NCBI GenBank assembly: GCA_037045455.1
Contig: JBAOIN010000012.1
Span: 496,001-560,000 of the forward strand
Reading direction: 5' to 3'
DNA length: 64,000 nt
From: JADKAV01 sp037045455
Lineage (GTDB): Bacteria; Actinomycetota; Actinomycetes; S36-B12; UBA10799
Below the pieces are notes generated by a model that saw only the letters and a program-made list of their open reading frames with translations, ran no database searches and was not told the DNA's origin. This document shows, piece after piece, positions 10,067-18,202 of the stretch. The translations under genes were made by a program, and so were the position numbers. Every line of letters begins with the position of its first letter. Positions within the stretch are counted from its first letter, which is position 1.

Positions 10067-12970
10067 CTACGTCACCAGGACATAACGCCAGGGGCTGGCC
10101 GCCGCCAGCGCGCGCGGTGTGCCGTCCACCTGCACCCGCACGCGCCACTTCCCCTTCGGCAGCACCCGAGTCAGGCGTACCTGTTGCGCCGCTCTGAACG
10201 CCAGCACGACCCTTTTCGCAGGCAGCCAGTGCTTACCGACCTTCCGCTCGAAACGCAGGACCGCGGCCTGCCCCGCCAGTCCAGCATCGGGCGCCAGCGC
10301 GGCAATCACGTGCACCTTGTGCGCTTGTGCGCATCGGTTCTTCGAACTACGTCCGCAGGCCAACGGCTTCCAGTTGGGCCGTGCAATTCGCGCGGAGGCG
10401 GTGAGGCGTTGCATGGTGACGCACCGTCCGGAGTCGAGGTAGGTGCCGGTGCTGCAGACGGGTGGTTCCACAGGGGGCGCAGGCGGTGGCTCAACATCGG
10501 GCTGCGGTGCAGGCTCGCAGTCGATCGTGACGTCTAGGCTGTCAGTCGTTGCGATGTCGCGTCCCGGCCCGCAGTTGACGTCGTCATGGGTGGCATCCAC
10601 AGCATCGATGGTGTCGCTGCCCTCGTACCCGAACACCCGGTCCGCTCCTGGTCCCGGGAGCAACGTGTCGTCGTCGCTCTGTAATGGCCCCGGTACGTCA
10701 CTGGAGCGGCCCCAGAGCAGGTCGTCGCCGCCACGTCCCTCGATGCGGTCGTCGCCCACGTTACCGGCCAGGAAGTTCGCTGAATCGTCCCCGATGATGC
10801 GGTCGTTGTGGATCGAGCCGAAGACCTCGTCGAAGTCGCGCATCTGGTCGCCGTCCGCAGTGCCGTTCCCTAAGTCGACCTCCACGCCGTGGTCGGCGTC
10901 TGAGTAGTCGATGGCATTCCCGCCCGGCCCACCGTCCGCCCAGTCGGCGCCACTGCCCGGGCGGATAGTGTCGTAGCCGGCGCGGCCGCAGATGGTGTCG
11001 TCACCCGCCCCGGCGTAGATGTTGTCCTCGCCGCTCGTGCCGACGATGACGTCGTCGCCCGGGGTCCCCAGTACGGTCGAACCGTTTCCGACGATGGTGG
11101 CCGGACGGCCGTTGCAGGTGGGCTGCACGACCGGATCGTCGCCGGCGGTCAATGCCTCCAGGGCCGCCCTGGCTTGGTCGTAGGCCTGTTGGGACCGGGA
11201 CGAGTCGTTCATCGCACCCTGCAGCCCGCCGGCGCTGCCGTACGGTCCCTCAGCACCCGAGTAGTACCCCGCGATGGATCGCGCCTGCACATCCCGTCCG
11301 GTCGCGGACAAATGCACCAGGTACTCGTAGTCCTCGCGGCCCTCGCGGATCTGCTTGAGACGGATCGACTCGAGCACGGTGTCGGTTGCGCCACCGATCC
11401 TGCTGGTCTTGCCGGGGTAGATCAGCGTGCCGTCGCCCTGCCCGCCGTCCTCGTACTGGTCGGTGAAAGCGGTGTCCAAGTGCTTGGAGATCTCGTAGTA
11501 GTACTCACCGGTCGCTCGATGGTTGAACACCTGCCACGCCATAGCGCGGGCCTCGCCGGGGAGCTGGTCGATGGCGTAACTCGGCCAACCGCTATAGCGC
11601 ACGTGCCCGTCGTAAGCGTCGCCGCAACCCTCGGTCATGCACGAGGTGTACAGCCACAGCCGGTTGTAGCCGGGCCGCTCCGTCAGAAACGCGTCGTAGA
11701 GGCTGCGCTGGTTGCCGAAGAACGTCTGACCGGGATACGCCCCCCACCAGTTGGGCGCTCCGCTGTCGAAGCTCGGCCCGGTGTGAACCCGGGTCACGAG
11801 CGGGACGACGGTCTGCAGCGGGGCGGCGCTGATCGGGTAGTTCTGACCGCGTGCGAAAGCCATGTCCTGCCAGGTGCCGATGATCGCGCTGGGCAAAGGG
11901 GTGTCGGGAGCGTCGCCGGCGTTCCAATTGGTCTGCGCCAATGCAAAGGGCGTGTTGCAGATGCTGTTCCAGGTGGCGGCGTTCTGCGCGACCTCGTCGC
12001 AGTAGAAGGTGACCCGGTCCTCGAAGCCTTCGGCAACCGCCTTGGACCGCCAGTGCGACATCGCCCAGTCCTCCCAGCGGTTCAGCAGGACCGTGCTGAG
12101 TCTCGCGCCGGGCAGCCGGGTCGGTCCGGTCCCCTTGATGTAGGGCAGCGCGTACTGGTCGAACAGCGCCATATTGCCGGTCGTTGGCGCACCTGCGGCC
12201 GGGCCGGAGACGGACACCCGGCTGTCCAGCATCATCCGCACGATCTGGCCGTACATCGCCCACAGCCCGCCGGGCACACTGCTGCAGTCGTTGCCGTTGC
12301 CACCCCACGTCCGGCAGATGTTGTGCCAGTCGAGCGCGAAAGTTCCCTGCAGACTCGAGGTGGTGGGCATCGTCCAGTCCACGACCTTCAGGCTGACCGT
12401 CACGTCTCCGATTGGCACCCCGTTCTGCCGGGCTTGGAACGTCGAGGTGTAGAGCCCGGGTGCTTGACCTTCAGGCACGAGCACGTCGATCCAAGCCACA
12501 CGGTTCTCACCAGCGGGGACTGTCACCGGCCAGGCATTGCGGGGTTGATTGTGGATCGGGTCGACGGTCGGTATGAGCGCGTCAGGCCACCTGCAATTGA
12601 CTGTGCACGGGTTCGTCAGTACGACCTCGCCGTCGGATGGCGTCGTGACTGTGTAGTAGTCCTCCCGGTAGATAGTGACAGTGGAGGCTGGCAGGGTGTC
12701 CGCGCCTTTGGTGAAGGGCGCGGACTGGACGACCGAAACCCCCGTGAGCGGCGCGCCTTGGGCACGGACGATGACCTGGGCGGAAGCGAACTCGTTGCGT
12801 GCCGCGGAGATGGTGATCGCGCTATCGCTCGGGACGGCAGGGTCCTCCGGCCTGATCCTGTCGACGGAGCCCGTGACCGTGACACCGGGTCCGTCTGCGA
12901 TGGCTGGGACAGGCGCGACAAGACCGCTGGACACAACGACAGCGGCGAGGATGATCTTCCCCCGCTTCAT
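10067..12970 (-). CDS. Large secreted DUF4091 glycoside-hydrolase-like protein with RTX repeats
   Basis: 967 residues in one intact frame. A signal peptide (residues 1-25, VVVSSGLVAPVPAIADG) leads to a beta-rich region (about 30-190), then a DUF4091 region of the GH123-like kind (about 200-590, with NRLWLYTSCMTEGCGDAYDG, a Trp-rich stretch, and LKQIREGREDYEYLVHL as its typical end). Residues about 630-790 hold RTX-type calcium-binding nonapeptides (GTPGDDVIVG, GAGDDTICGRAGYDTI, GRGGDDLLWG). A Pro-rich linker and a basic C-terminal domain of about 110 residues follow. Likely exported, calcium-stabilised and acting on a glycan outside the cell; substrate unknown. No type I secretion genes are nearby and a Sec signal is present. 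Confidence 0.75.
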   Translation of the reverse strand: MKRGKIILAAVVVSSGLVAPVPAIADGPGVTVTGSVDRIRPEDPAVPSDSAITISAARNEFASAQVIVRAQGAPLTGVSVVQSAPFTKGADTLPASTVTIYREDYYTVTTPSDGEVVLTNPCTVNCRWPDALIPTVDPIHNQPRNAWPVTVPAGENRVAWIDVLVPEGQAPGLYTSTFQARQNGVPIGDVTVSLKVVDWTMPTTSSLQGTFALDWHNICRTWGGNGNDCSSVPGGLWAMYGQIVRMMLDSRVSVSGPAAGAPTTGNMALFDQYALPYIKGTGPTRLPGARLSTVLLNRWEDWAMSHWRSKAVAEGFEDRVTFYCDEVAQNAATWNSICNTPFALAQTNWNAGDAPDTPLPSAIIGTWQDMAFARGQNYPISAAPLQTVVPLVTRVHTGPSFDSGAPNWWGAYPGQTFFGNQRSLYDAFLTERPGYNRLWLYTSCMTEGCGDAYDGHVRYSGWPSYAIDQLPGEARAMAWQVFNHRATGEYYYEISKHLDTAFTDQYEDGGQGDGTLIYPGKTSRIGGATDTVLESIRLKQIREGREDYEYLVHLSATGRDVQARSIAGYYSGAEGPYGSAGGLQGAMNDSSRSQQAYDQARAALEALTAGDDPVVQPTCNGRPATIVGNGSTVLGTPGDDVIVGTSGEDNIYAGAGDDTICGRAGYDTIRPGSGADWADGGPGGNAIDYSDADHGVEVDLGNGTADGDQMRDFDEVFGSIHNDRIIGDDSANFLAGNVGDDRIEGRGGDDLLWGRSSDVPGPLQSDDDTLLPGPGADRVFGYEGSDTIDAVDATHDDVNCGPGRDIATTDSLDVTIDCEPAPQPDVEPPPAPPVEPPVCSTGTYLDSGRCVTMQRLTASARIARPNWKPLACGRSSKNRCAQAHKVHVIAALAPDAGLAGQAAVLRFERKVGKHWLPAKRVVLAFRAAQQVRLTRVLPKGKWRVRVQVDGTPRALAAASPWRYVLVT

Positions 12971-12976
12971 GCCGTG

Positions 12977-12982
12977 AGGTTA
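12977..12982 (-). promoter_or_regulatory. -10 box TAACCT, leaderless start of the DUF4091-RTX gene
   Basis: On the minus strand TAACCT is followed by six bases and then the ATG at 12970, so transcription would begin at or next to the start codon. Confidence 0.45.
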
Positions 12983-13056
12983 CGCGGGGCCCGGTTGCGG
13001 GTCAATGCACCAGATCTCCTTGGTATCGCTGAGCGCGGCTGGCGGTTCCGGGTTCG

Positions 13057-13431
13057 TCACGTCGCTGGTGGGCGTTCCACAAGCAGCGACATGAGCCGCG
13101 CGAGCTCTGCGGCGGGATTCTTGGTCAATCCCGTGTGGATCGGGCCGGGCTGCACGGCCGTGCTGCGGGGCGCGGTCAGCCACCGGAACCGCCTGCCCAG
13201 GTCGTCACCGGGTTGCAGGGCGCAGTCCGCAGCCGCGGACAGCGCGCGCTCGATCTGACTCGCGTCGGCCGTCGGATCGAGTGCGGTGAGGCGCTCACTG
13301 TCCAGCAGGGTCGCGGAGCCGAGGTAGTCCAAGCCGTGACAGTAGAGCAGGATGCCGGCGTTCATGGACTCGCCACGTTCGACGCGCGGAACGACCCGCA
13401 GGACGGCGTACTCGAACGCGACCCTAGCCAC
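13057..13431 (-). CDS. DUF3037 domain protein
   Basis: 124 residues matching the DUF3037 pattern: an N-terminal YAVLRVVPRVERGESMNAGI block, then LYCHGLDYLGSATLLD and a C-terminal DLGRRFRWLTAPRSTAVQ block. The function is unknown. The gene follows the HipA-like gene with an 8-bp overlap (13424-13431), an arrangement seen for this pair in many actinobacteria, so the two products probably act together. No membrane segment or signal is seen. Confidence 0.75.
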   Translation of the reverse strand: MARVAFEYAVLRVVPRVERGESMNAGILLYCHGLDYLGSATLLDSERLTALDPTADASQIERALSAAADCALQPGDDLGRRFRWLTAPRSTAVQPGPIHTGLTKNPAAELARLMSLLVERPPAT

Positions 13432-14251
13432 GGTCGGCCCCCAGCCACGCCGGACGTCCCTGCTGGGCGCGTGGTTGCTCGGGAGGGTTCTGCAGCAACT
13501 GGATCAGAGCAGGCAGCCATGTCGCCCGAGCCTCCAGCCGTTGCAGCAACCGCTCCACATACGCCGACCGGACCGCGGTGGGCTCCGCGAAGCCTGGCTC
13601 ATCTGCGAGCCATTCGTCGGGCACTGCGGCAACCGCTTGCCGCACCAATTCCTCGGTGACCATCGGAGTCAGCTCGTCGTCAGCAACCGCCACGTCCGGG
13701 TGGCTGCCGAACAGGACGTGGTCAGCAGCGTCGTACGGACGGTCGTCGTTGGCAGCAGCGGTTGCCCAACGGTGGTGGAACGTCAAGGTGGCGCCATGAT
13801 CGATGAGCCACATGCGGCCCCACTGCAGCAGATTGGGGTTGCGCCGGGAGCGGTCCATGTTGCCGACCAACGCGTCGAACCACAGGACCTTCCCCGCAGT
13901 CAGGGGGCTGACGGGAAAGGCCACGGGGTCGTAGTCGAGGGCGCCGGGCAGGAAATCGATTCCCAGGTTCAGCCCGGCACTTTTGCGCAGTAGTTCCTGC
14001 ACTTCTTGGTCTGGTTCCCCGTCCGCCAATGCCGGGTCCACCTCCACCGTCACCAGGTCCGGCACGTCCAGCCCCAACCCCCTGGCCAGTTCGCCGGCAA
14101 TGACCTCGGCCACGAGTGCCTTACGTCCCTGCCCGGCGCCCTGGAACTTCACGACATACGTGCCGAGGTCGTCGGCCTCCATCAAGCCAGGCAGCGAGCC
14201 GCCCTCTCGCATCGGCGTCACGTAACGGGTCGCGACGACATGAGTAAGCAC
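13424..14251 (-). CDS. HipA-like kinase-fold protein
   Basis: 275 residues in an intact frame. The HipA/PI3K-like fold is indicated by YVVKFQGAGQGRKALVAEV (ATP-lysine region), VLWFDALVGNMDRSRRNPN (catalytic-loop-like NxDRxxxN) and MWLIDHGATLTFHH (metal-binding D of a DHG motif). True HipA has a HipB partner in front; none is here, and the partner downstream is DUF3037 instead, so this is not called a toxin. GTG 14249-14251 is chosen because a TACCCT -10 box sits six bases upstream. The tRNA cluster lies just upstream on the same strand. Confidence 0.7.
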   Translation of the reverse strand: MLTHVVATRYVTPMREGGSLPGLMEADDLGTYVVKFQGAGQGRKALVAEVIAGELARGLGLDVPDLVTVEVDPALADGEPDQEVQELLRKSAGLNLGIDFLPGALDYDPVAFPVSPLTAGKVLWFDALVGNMDRSRRNPNLLQWGRMWLIDHGATLTFHHRWATAAANDDRPYDAADHVLFGSHPDVAVADDELTPMVTEELVRQAVAAVPDEWLADEPGFAEPTAVRSAYVERLLQRLEARATWLPALIQLLQNPPEQPRAQQGRPAWLGADRG

Positions 14252-14257
14252 AGGCCG

Positions 14258-14263
14258 AGGGTA
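14258..14263 (-). promoter_or_regulatory. -10 box TACCCT, leaderless start of the HipA-like gene
   Basis: The minus-strand hexamer ends six bases before the GTG at 14251 and lies only 14 bp from the 3' end of tRNA-Phe. Confidence 0.45.
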
Positions 14264-14276
14264 TCGAGGGAAGAGG

Positions 14277-14350
14277 TGGCCAGGGGCGGGGTCGAACCGC
14301 CGACCTTCCGATTTTCAGTCGGACGCTCGTACCAACTGAGCTACCTGGCC
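14277..14350 (-). tRNA. tRNA-Phe (GAA)
   Basis: A 74-nt cloverleaf on the minus strand: acceptor GGCCAGG paired with CCTGGCC, D-arm GCTC...GAGC, anticodon loop CTGAAAA giving GAA, and T-loop GGTTCGACC. The 3' CCA is not encoded. Last of three tRNAs read in one direction. Confidence 0.95.
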
Positions 14351-14372
14351 GATTGAGTCCGAGGGACTCGAG

Positions 14373-14446
14373 CGACCCCGACCGGGCTCGAACCGGCGAC
14401 CTCCGCCGTGACAGGGCGGCGCGCTAACCAACTGCGCTACGGGGCC
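14373..14446 (-). tRNA. tRNA-Asp (GTC)
   Basis: A 74-nt cloverleaf: acceptor GGCCCCG with CGGGGTC (one G-T pair), anticodon stem CCGCC/GGCGG with loop CTGTCAC giving GTC, and T-arm CCGGTTCGAGCCCGG. The 3' CCA is not encoded. 22 nt separate it from tRNA-Phe. Confidence 0.95.
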
Positions 14447-14489
14447 TTATTTGGAAATGCTTGTTCAACTGTAACCGGTGTACCTTGCG

Positions 14490-14562
14490 TGCCCCCAACG
14501 GGATTCGAACCCGCGCTGCCGCCTTGAAAGGGCGGAGTCCTAGGCCGCTAGACGATGGGGAC
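14490..14562 (-). tRNA. tRNA-Glu (TTC)
   Basis: A 73-nt cloverleaf: acceptor GTCCCCA with TGGGGGC, anticodon stem CCGCC/GGCGG with loop CTTTCAA giving TTC, and T-arm GCGGGTTCGAATCCCGT. First of the Glu-Asp-Phe cluster, an order common in actinobacteria; the 43-nt spacing to tRNA-Asp suggests one transcript. Confidence 0.95.
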
Positions 14563-14718
14563 CTGGGTCCTCGGGCGTCAGCCGTCGAGGGCCGTTCCAT
14601 GGTAACCGAGGCTGCTGGGGGCGGGACACCGGGATCCAGCGCAGAAGGGGCCACATATGGCCCGCTTCGTGCGGAATCGCGGATCACGCGAAAAGCGCGC
14701 GCCACCCCGGCCACCCAC

Positions 14719-14724
14719 TACCTT
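14719..14724 (+). promoter_or_regulatory. -10 box TACCTT, leaderless start of the GCS2 ligase gene
   Basis: TACCTT is followed by seven bases and the ATG at 14732; no purine-rich ribosome site lies between them. Confidence 0.4.
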
Positions 14725-14731
14725 GACCGCC

Positions 14732-15867
14732 ATGCAGGTCGAGTTCACTCCCTCCGGCGCCCCCACTCTGGGCGTCGAAGTGGAGTACGGCATCGTGAGC
14801 CAGCAGACCGGCGACCTGGTCGAGGTGGCCGACGAGATCCTCGGCATCGTCGGGGCGACCGCATCCTGACGGCGAGCATCCCAAGGCCAAGCACGAGCTG
14901 TTCAACTCCAGCATCGAAATCATCACCGGGGTGTGCCAGACGCCGGATGAGGCGGTGGCCGACCTCAAAGCGACCCACCTGGAACTCAAGCCACTGCTCG
15001 ACAAGCGCGGCCTGGCGCTGGAGTCCTCCGGTACCCACCCCTTCGCGGTCTGGGAGTCGATGAACCTCAGCCCTGGTGACCGCTACCAGTGGCTGGTCGA
15101 TCGCGATCGGCTGGCCGGCGCGACGCCTTGCGATCCACGGCGTGCACTTCCACGTCGGCGTGCGCAGCAAAGAGAAGGCCATCAAGTTCATCGACTCGAT
15201 GCTGAACTTCCTGCCGCAGATGCTCGCGCTGTCCACCTCCAGTCCCTACTGGATGGGTGAGGACACCGGCCTGGCCAGCATCCGCAGCAAGATCTTCGAG
15301 ATCATGCCGACCTCCGGACTGCCGCCCTGGATGGAGGACTGGGCTTCGTTCGAGCGGTTCATGACCGCGCTCATCAACGCGCAGACCATCAAGAGCGTCA
15401 AGGAGGTCTGGTGGGACATCCGTCCGCATCCGACGTTCGGCACGGTTGAGATCAGAATGTGCGACGGGATTCCCACATTGCGGGAAGTCCGGGCGATTGC
15501 AGCACTGGCACAGACGCTCATCGTCTGGATGGACCAGCGAGTGGACGCTGGCGAGCCGCTGCCGGACATGCCGAGCTGGGTGGCGCGGGAGAACAAATGG
15601 CGTGCGGCCCGCTACGGACTCGACGGCCGGGTCATGCTCGACACCACCGGACGGACGCAACCGTTCCGCGAGAACATCGCCGAGATAGTCGAGATGCTGT
15701 CGCCCGTCGCGACACAGCTCGGGACCCTCGACGCGCTGCAGAGCGTACGTGAGATTCTGGACACGGGCTCGTCTGCCAACCGCCAACGTGCAGTGGTTGC
15801 CCAGGGCGGCTCCTTGAACGACGTAGTGGACCTACTTCGAGAGGAATTGGCGGCTGATCTGAGGTGA
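14732..15867 (+). CDS. YbdK-type glutamate-cysteine ligase family 2 (carboxylate-amine ligase)
   Basis: ATP-dependent ligase of the GCS2 superfamily, which couples glutamate or a similar acid to an amine through an acyl phosphate. About 378 residues once two frame changes (near 14865 and 15120) are bridged, the usual YbdK length. Signatures: TLGVEVEYGIV at the N-terminus (metal/ATP glutamates), KHELFNSSIEIITGVCQTPD, IHGVHFHVGV and VWWDIRPHPTFGTVEIRMCD. YbdK proteins are weak glutamate-cysteine ligases with an uncertain true substrate. ATG 14732 aligns with the family start. The stop overlaps the GTG of the following amidohydrolase (GTGA). Confidence 0.8.
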
Positions 15868-17027
15868 GAATCGAGCAGTGGGTGCAGGCGCGCGCCGAGG
15901 AACTGATCGCGTTTCGGCGTGATCTGCACGCACACCCCGAGCTCTCCTCCGACGAATCCCGCACCACCGCTGCGCTGGTCCGCCGCCTACAGGTTGCCGG
16001 CCTCGAGCCCAAGGTGCTCAACGTCGGCACCGGCCTGGTCTGTGATGTCGGCACCGGCGACGGCCCAGTCCTGGCACTGCGCGCTGACATCGATGCGCTG
16101 GCGATGGAGGACGAGTGCAATGCTCCGTACACCTCGCTGGTTCCGGGAGTTGCGCACGCGTGCGGGCATGACGTGCACACCGCGATCGTGCTCGGCGCGG
16201 GGCTGTACTTCGCCCAGAACCCGCCGCCCGGCCGGGTCCGACTGATCTTCGAACCGGCGGAGGAGAGTGTTCCGGGTGGCGCGGTCGACGTGATCGAGGA
16301 GGGACACCTTGACGACGTTGGTGTCATCTTCGGCCTGCACTGCGACCCCAAGAAGCAGGCCGGCACCATTGGCCTACGCAACGGGCCGATCTCCTCGGCC
16401 TCGGACTTGATCCGGATCACGTTGCATGGCCCGGGCGGACATACCGCCCGCCCGGAAGCCACCGTGGACCTCATCACTGTGATGGCTGAGCTCGCCTTGC
16501 GCCTGCCGCAGGTCCTGACCGATCGGGTCGAGCGCGCGGACAAGGGCCCGATCCGGCTCGTGTGGGGTTCGGCAGTGTCCGGCGAAGCGCCCAATGTGAT
16601 CCCGGCGAAAGCGGTGCTGATCGGCACGCTGCGCACTCCAGACCGGGTGGTGTGGGAGGCCTTGCAGCGACTGCTCAACGAGTCGGTGGAGAAGATCCTG
16701 GGTGACACCGGGGTGCGCTGGGAGTTGTACCACCGAAAGGGCGTGCCGCCGGTCAGCAACCACGTCGAACCGACTGCGTTGTGGGCCGATGCGATCGCGG
16801 CCGAACTCGGTCAGGAGGCAGTGGTGCCGACCGAGCAGTCCTGGGGCGGGGACTCCTTCTCCTGGTACACCGACCGGGTGCCGGGGTGTTACGGCCGCCT
16901 CGGCGTGCACGACGGCAAGGGCGAGACGCTGGATCTGCACGCGTCGACGTTCGACGTGGACGAGCGCGCCATAGGTATCGGGTTGCGGGCCATGGTCGCC
17001 GCGACCCATGCTTGGTTCGCCCGCTAG
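15864..17027 (+). CDS. M20-family amidohydrolase (amino-acid/peptide deacylase)
   Basis: 387 residues, intact. Cytosolic metal-dependent hydrolase of the IAA-amino acid hydrolase/aminoacylase group: FRRDLHAHPELSSDE at the N-terminus, ADIDALAMEDE, the metal-site ACGHDVHTA, the catalytic EPAEESVPGGA, and GPGGHTARP with the dimerisation-domain His. The substrate is probably an N-acyl amino acid or a dipeptide-like amide. GTG 15864 overlaps the upstream ligase stop by 4 bp. Coupling a ligase that makes an amide with a hydrolase that breaks amides suggests both act on one small-molecule family, which is inference. Confidence 0.85.
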   Translation: MRIEQWVQARAEELIAFRRDLHAHPELSSDESRTTAALVRRLQVAGLEPKVLNVGTGLVCDVGTGDGPVLALRADIDALAMEDECNAPYTSLVPGVAHACGHDVHTAIVLGAGLYFAQNPPPGRVRLIFEPAEESVPGGAVDVIEEGHLDDVGVIFGLHCDPKKQAGTIGLRNGPISSASDLIRITLHGPGGHTARPEATVDLITVMAELALRLPQVLTDRVERADKGPIRLVWGSAVSGEAPNVIPAKAVLIGTLRTPDRVVWEALQRLLNESVEKILGDTGVRWELYHRKGVPPVSNHVEPTALWADAIAAELGQEAVVPTEQSWGGDSFSWYTDRVPGCYGRLGVHDGKGETLDLHASTFDVDERAIGIGLRAMVAATHAWFAR

Positions 17028-17094
17028 TGCCCAGCGAATCCGTGTAGCCCGGATCTTTCAGACCGTGGCAAGGTGGGCCGGCGGTGAAGCCCCT

Positions 17095-17181
17095 ATCGGT
17101 GAGCACTCTGGGCATCGGTGAGCACTACGGACGCCAGAATCTCGCCTGCCGTGCTAACGGATGCCCGGAATGCTCACCGAT
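17095..17181. repeat. Palindromic element family 1, copy A (87 nt)
   Basis: Two 29-nt arms (17095-17123 and 17153-17181) form an inverted repeat around a 29-nt loop. Each arm has the decamer ATCSGTKAGC at both ends (19-nt period), so the element holds four decamers, two per orientation. It lies between convergent genes (M20 amidohydrolase and PAC2). Its loop resembles those of copies B and C only when reversed, so this copy is inserted in the opposite orientation. Confidence 0.85.
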
Positions 17182-17215
17182 CGGGCGCGTCGCCAGGCAC
17201 GGGAGCGAGGCTGTC

Positions 17216-18076
17216 TCAGTCCTCGCCCTGATCTGCCAGGAACTGCTCAATCTGGTCCACCAAGTCGTCTCCGCTGGGCAAGGCGCCCAAGGACGTGATC
17301 TCTGCGTCGTACTGCTGCTCCAACGCCGCGACCACCTGCTCGTTCTCGTCGCTGCTGGCGATCGACTCGTCGATCTCCTCGCGGACCCGGGCTGCCAGCG
17401 TCGGTAAATCACCGCGGTCGATGGTGAGCCCCGCAGCCTTGCCGACCTCGTCCAGCACGGCCAGCGCGCCGGTCGGGTACTCGGTGTTGACCAGGTAGTG
17501 GGGGATGTGGATGGCGAAGCCCATGGCGGGAATGCCTGCGCGCCCGGTCGCGAATTCGACCAAGTTCGTCAGGCTGCCCGGCACGTCCACCCGGTCCACG
17601 ACGCTGGGCCGCGGTTCCACCATCGAGGGGTCACTGGCGTGGGGAGTGACCATCAGGTCGCGGGTGTGCGGGGCCGGCCACGGGATGGCTTGCAGCCCGA
17701 TGGTCTTGCCGACCTTGTAGTGCTCGGCCAGCTCGATCACCGACTGCACGACCTGCTGCCAGCCGACGTCAGGCTCCGGGCCGTGCAGCATGAGGAAGGG
17801 CTTGGAGTGGTCGTCCCAGAAGATCTCCAGCTTCACCTGCGGCATGTCGACCTCGGAGAAATGGTCGCGGTCGAAGGTCATGACCGGCCGCCGCGCGCGG
17901 TAGTCGTAGATGTCGTCGATGCTGATCTCGGCGACGAGCTGGTGGGGCAGCGATGTGGTCAGGTGCGACATGGTCTGTCGAATACTGTGGCCGGCGTCCA
18001 CGAAACCCGAGAACGCGTGGATCATCGGCAGGTCCTTGGGGATCTCCGGCATGTTGATCGTCACGCGAGGGTGCAT
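17216..18076 (-). CDS. PAC2 family protein
   Basis: 286 residues; the family shares its fold with proteasome assembly chaperone 2. Visible blocks are MIHAFSGFVDAGHS, ISIDDIYDYRARRPVMTFD, LLHGPEPDVGWQQ and the YPTGALAVLDEV helix, with an acidic helical C-terminus (EEIDESIASSDENEQ). PAC2 proteins are widespread in actinobacteria with no settled biochemical role, though a link to proteasome biology is suspected. ATG 18074-18076 is preferred over an upstream in-frame start because the added N-terminus is Arg-rich and encoded by the palindromic repeat at 18113-18201. Confidence 0.8.
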   Translation of the reverse strand: MHPRVTINMPEIPKDLPMIHAFSGFVDAGHSIRQTMSHLTTSLPHQLVAEISIDDIYDYRARRPVMTFDRDHFSEVDMPQVKLEIFWDDHSKPFLMLHGPEPDVGWQQVVQSVIELAEHYKVGKTIGLQAIPWPAPHTRDLMVTPHASDPSMVEPRPSVVDRVDVPGSLTNLVEFATGRAGIPAMGFAIHIPHYLVNTEYPTGALAVLDEVGKAAGLTIDRGDLPTLAARVREEIDESIASSDENEQVVAALEQQYDAEITSLGALPSGDDLVDQIEQFLADQGED

Positions 18077-18112
18077 GTCAGGTCCAACCGCAGGCGGATG
18101 CCGGCTATTCCG

Positions 18113-18201
18113 TGTCCGACTTTGCAAACCGTTCGGCGAGAAAGGTCGGCTTGAGGGCCGATTTCGGCGGTTTCGGCGTGAACGGTTTGCAAAACCGGAC
18201 A
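18113..18201. repeat. Palindromic element family 2, copy 1 (89 nt)
   Basis: Inverted repeat with 23-nt arms (18113-18135 and 18179-18201) and a 43-nt loop; arms start TGTCCG and contain TTTGCAAACCGTTC. Its edge is one base from the stop codon of the metallophosphoesterase (18203-18205). An ungapped 89-nt alignment with 58970-59058 shows the same outer arms and shared loop words (AAAGGTC, CGGTTT). Confidence 0.8.
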
Positions 18202-18202
18202 C

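Noticed and set aside
11174..13258. A 694-codon open frame antisense to the DUF4091-RTX gene, and similar long antisense frames (for example 3887-5290 and 46267-48021).
   Set aside because: High-GC coding sequence produces long opposite-strand frames; these read as Arg/Val/Gly-rich without domains, while the other strand has clear family motifs and a start signal.
13424..14251. A HipAB toxin-antitoxin system.
   Set aside because: No HipB-like helix-turn-helix gene lies next to it; tRNAs are upstream and DUF3037 downstream.
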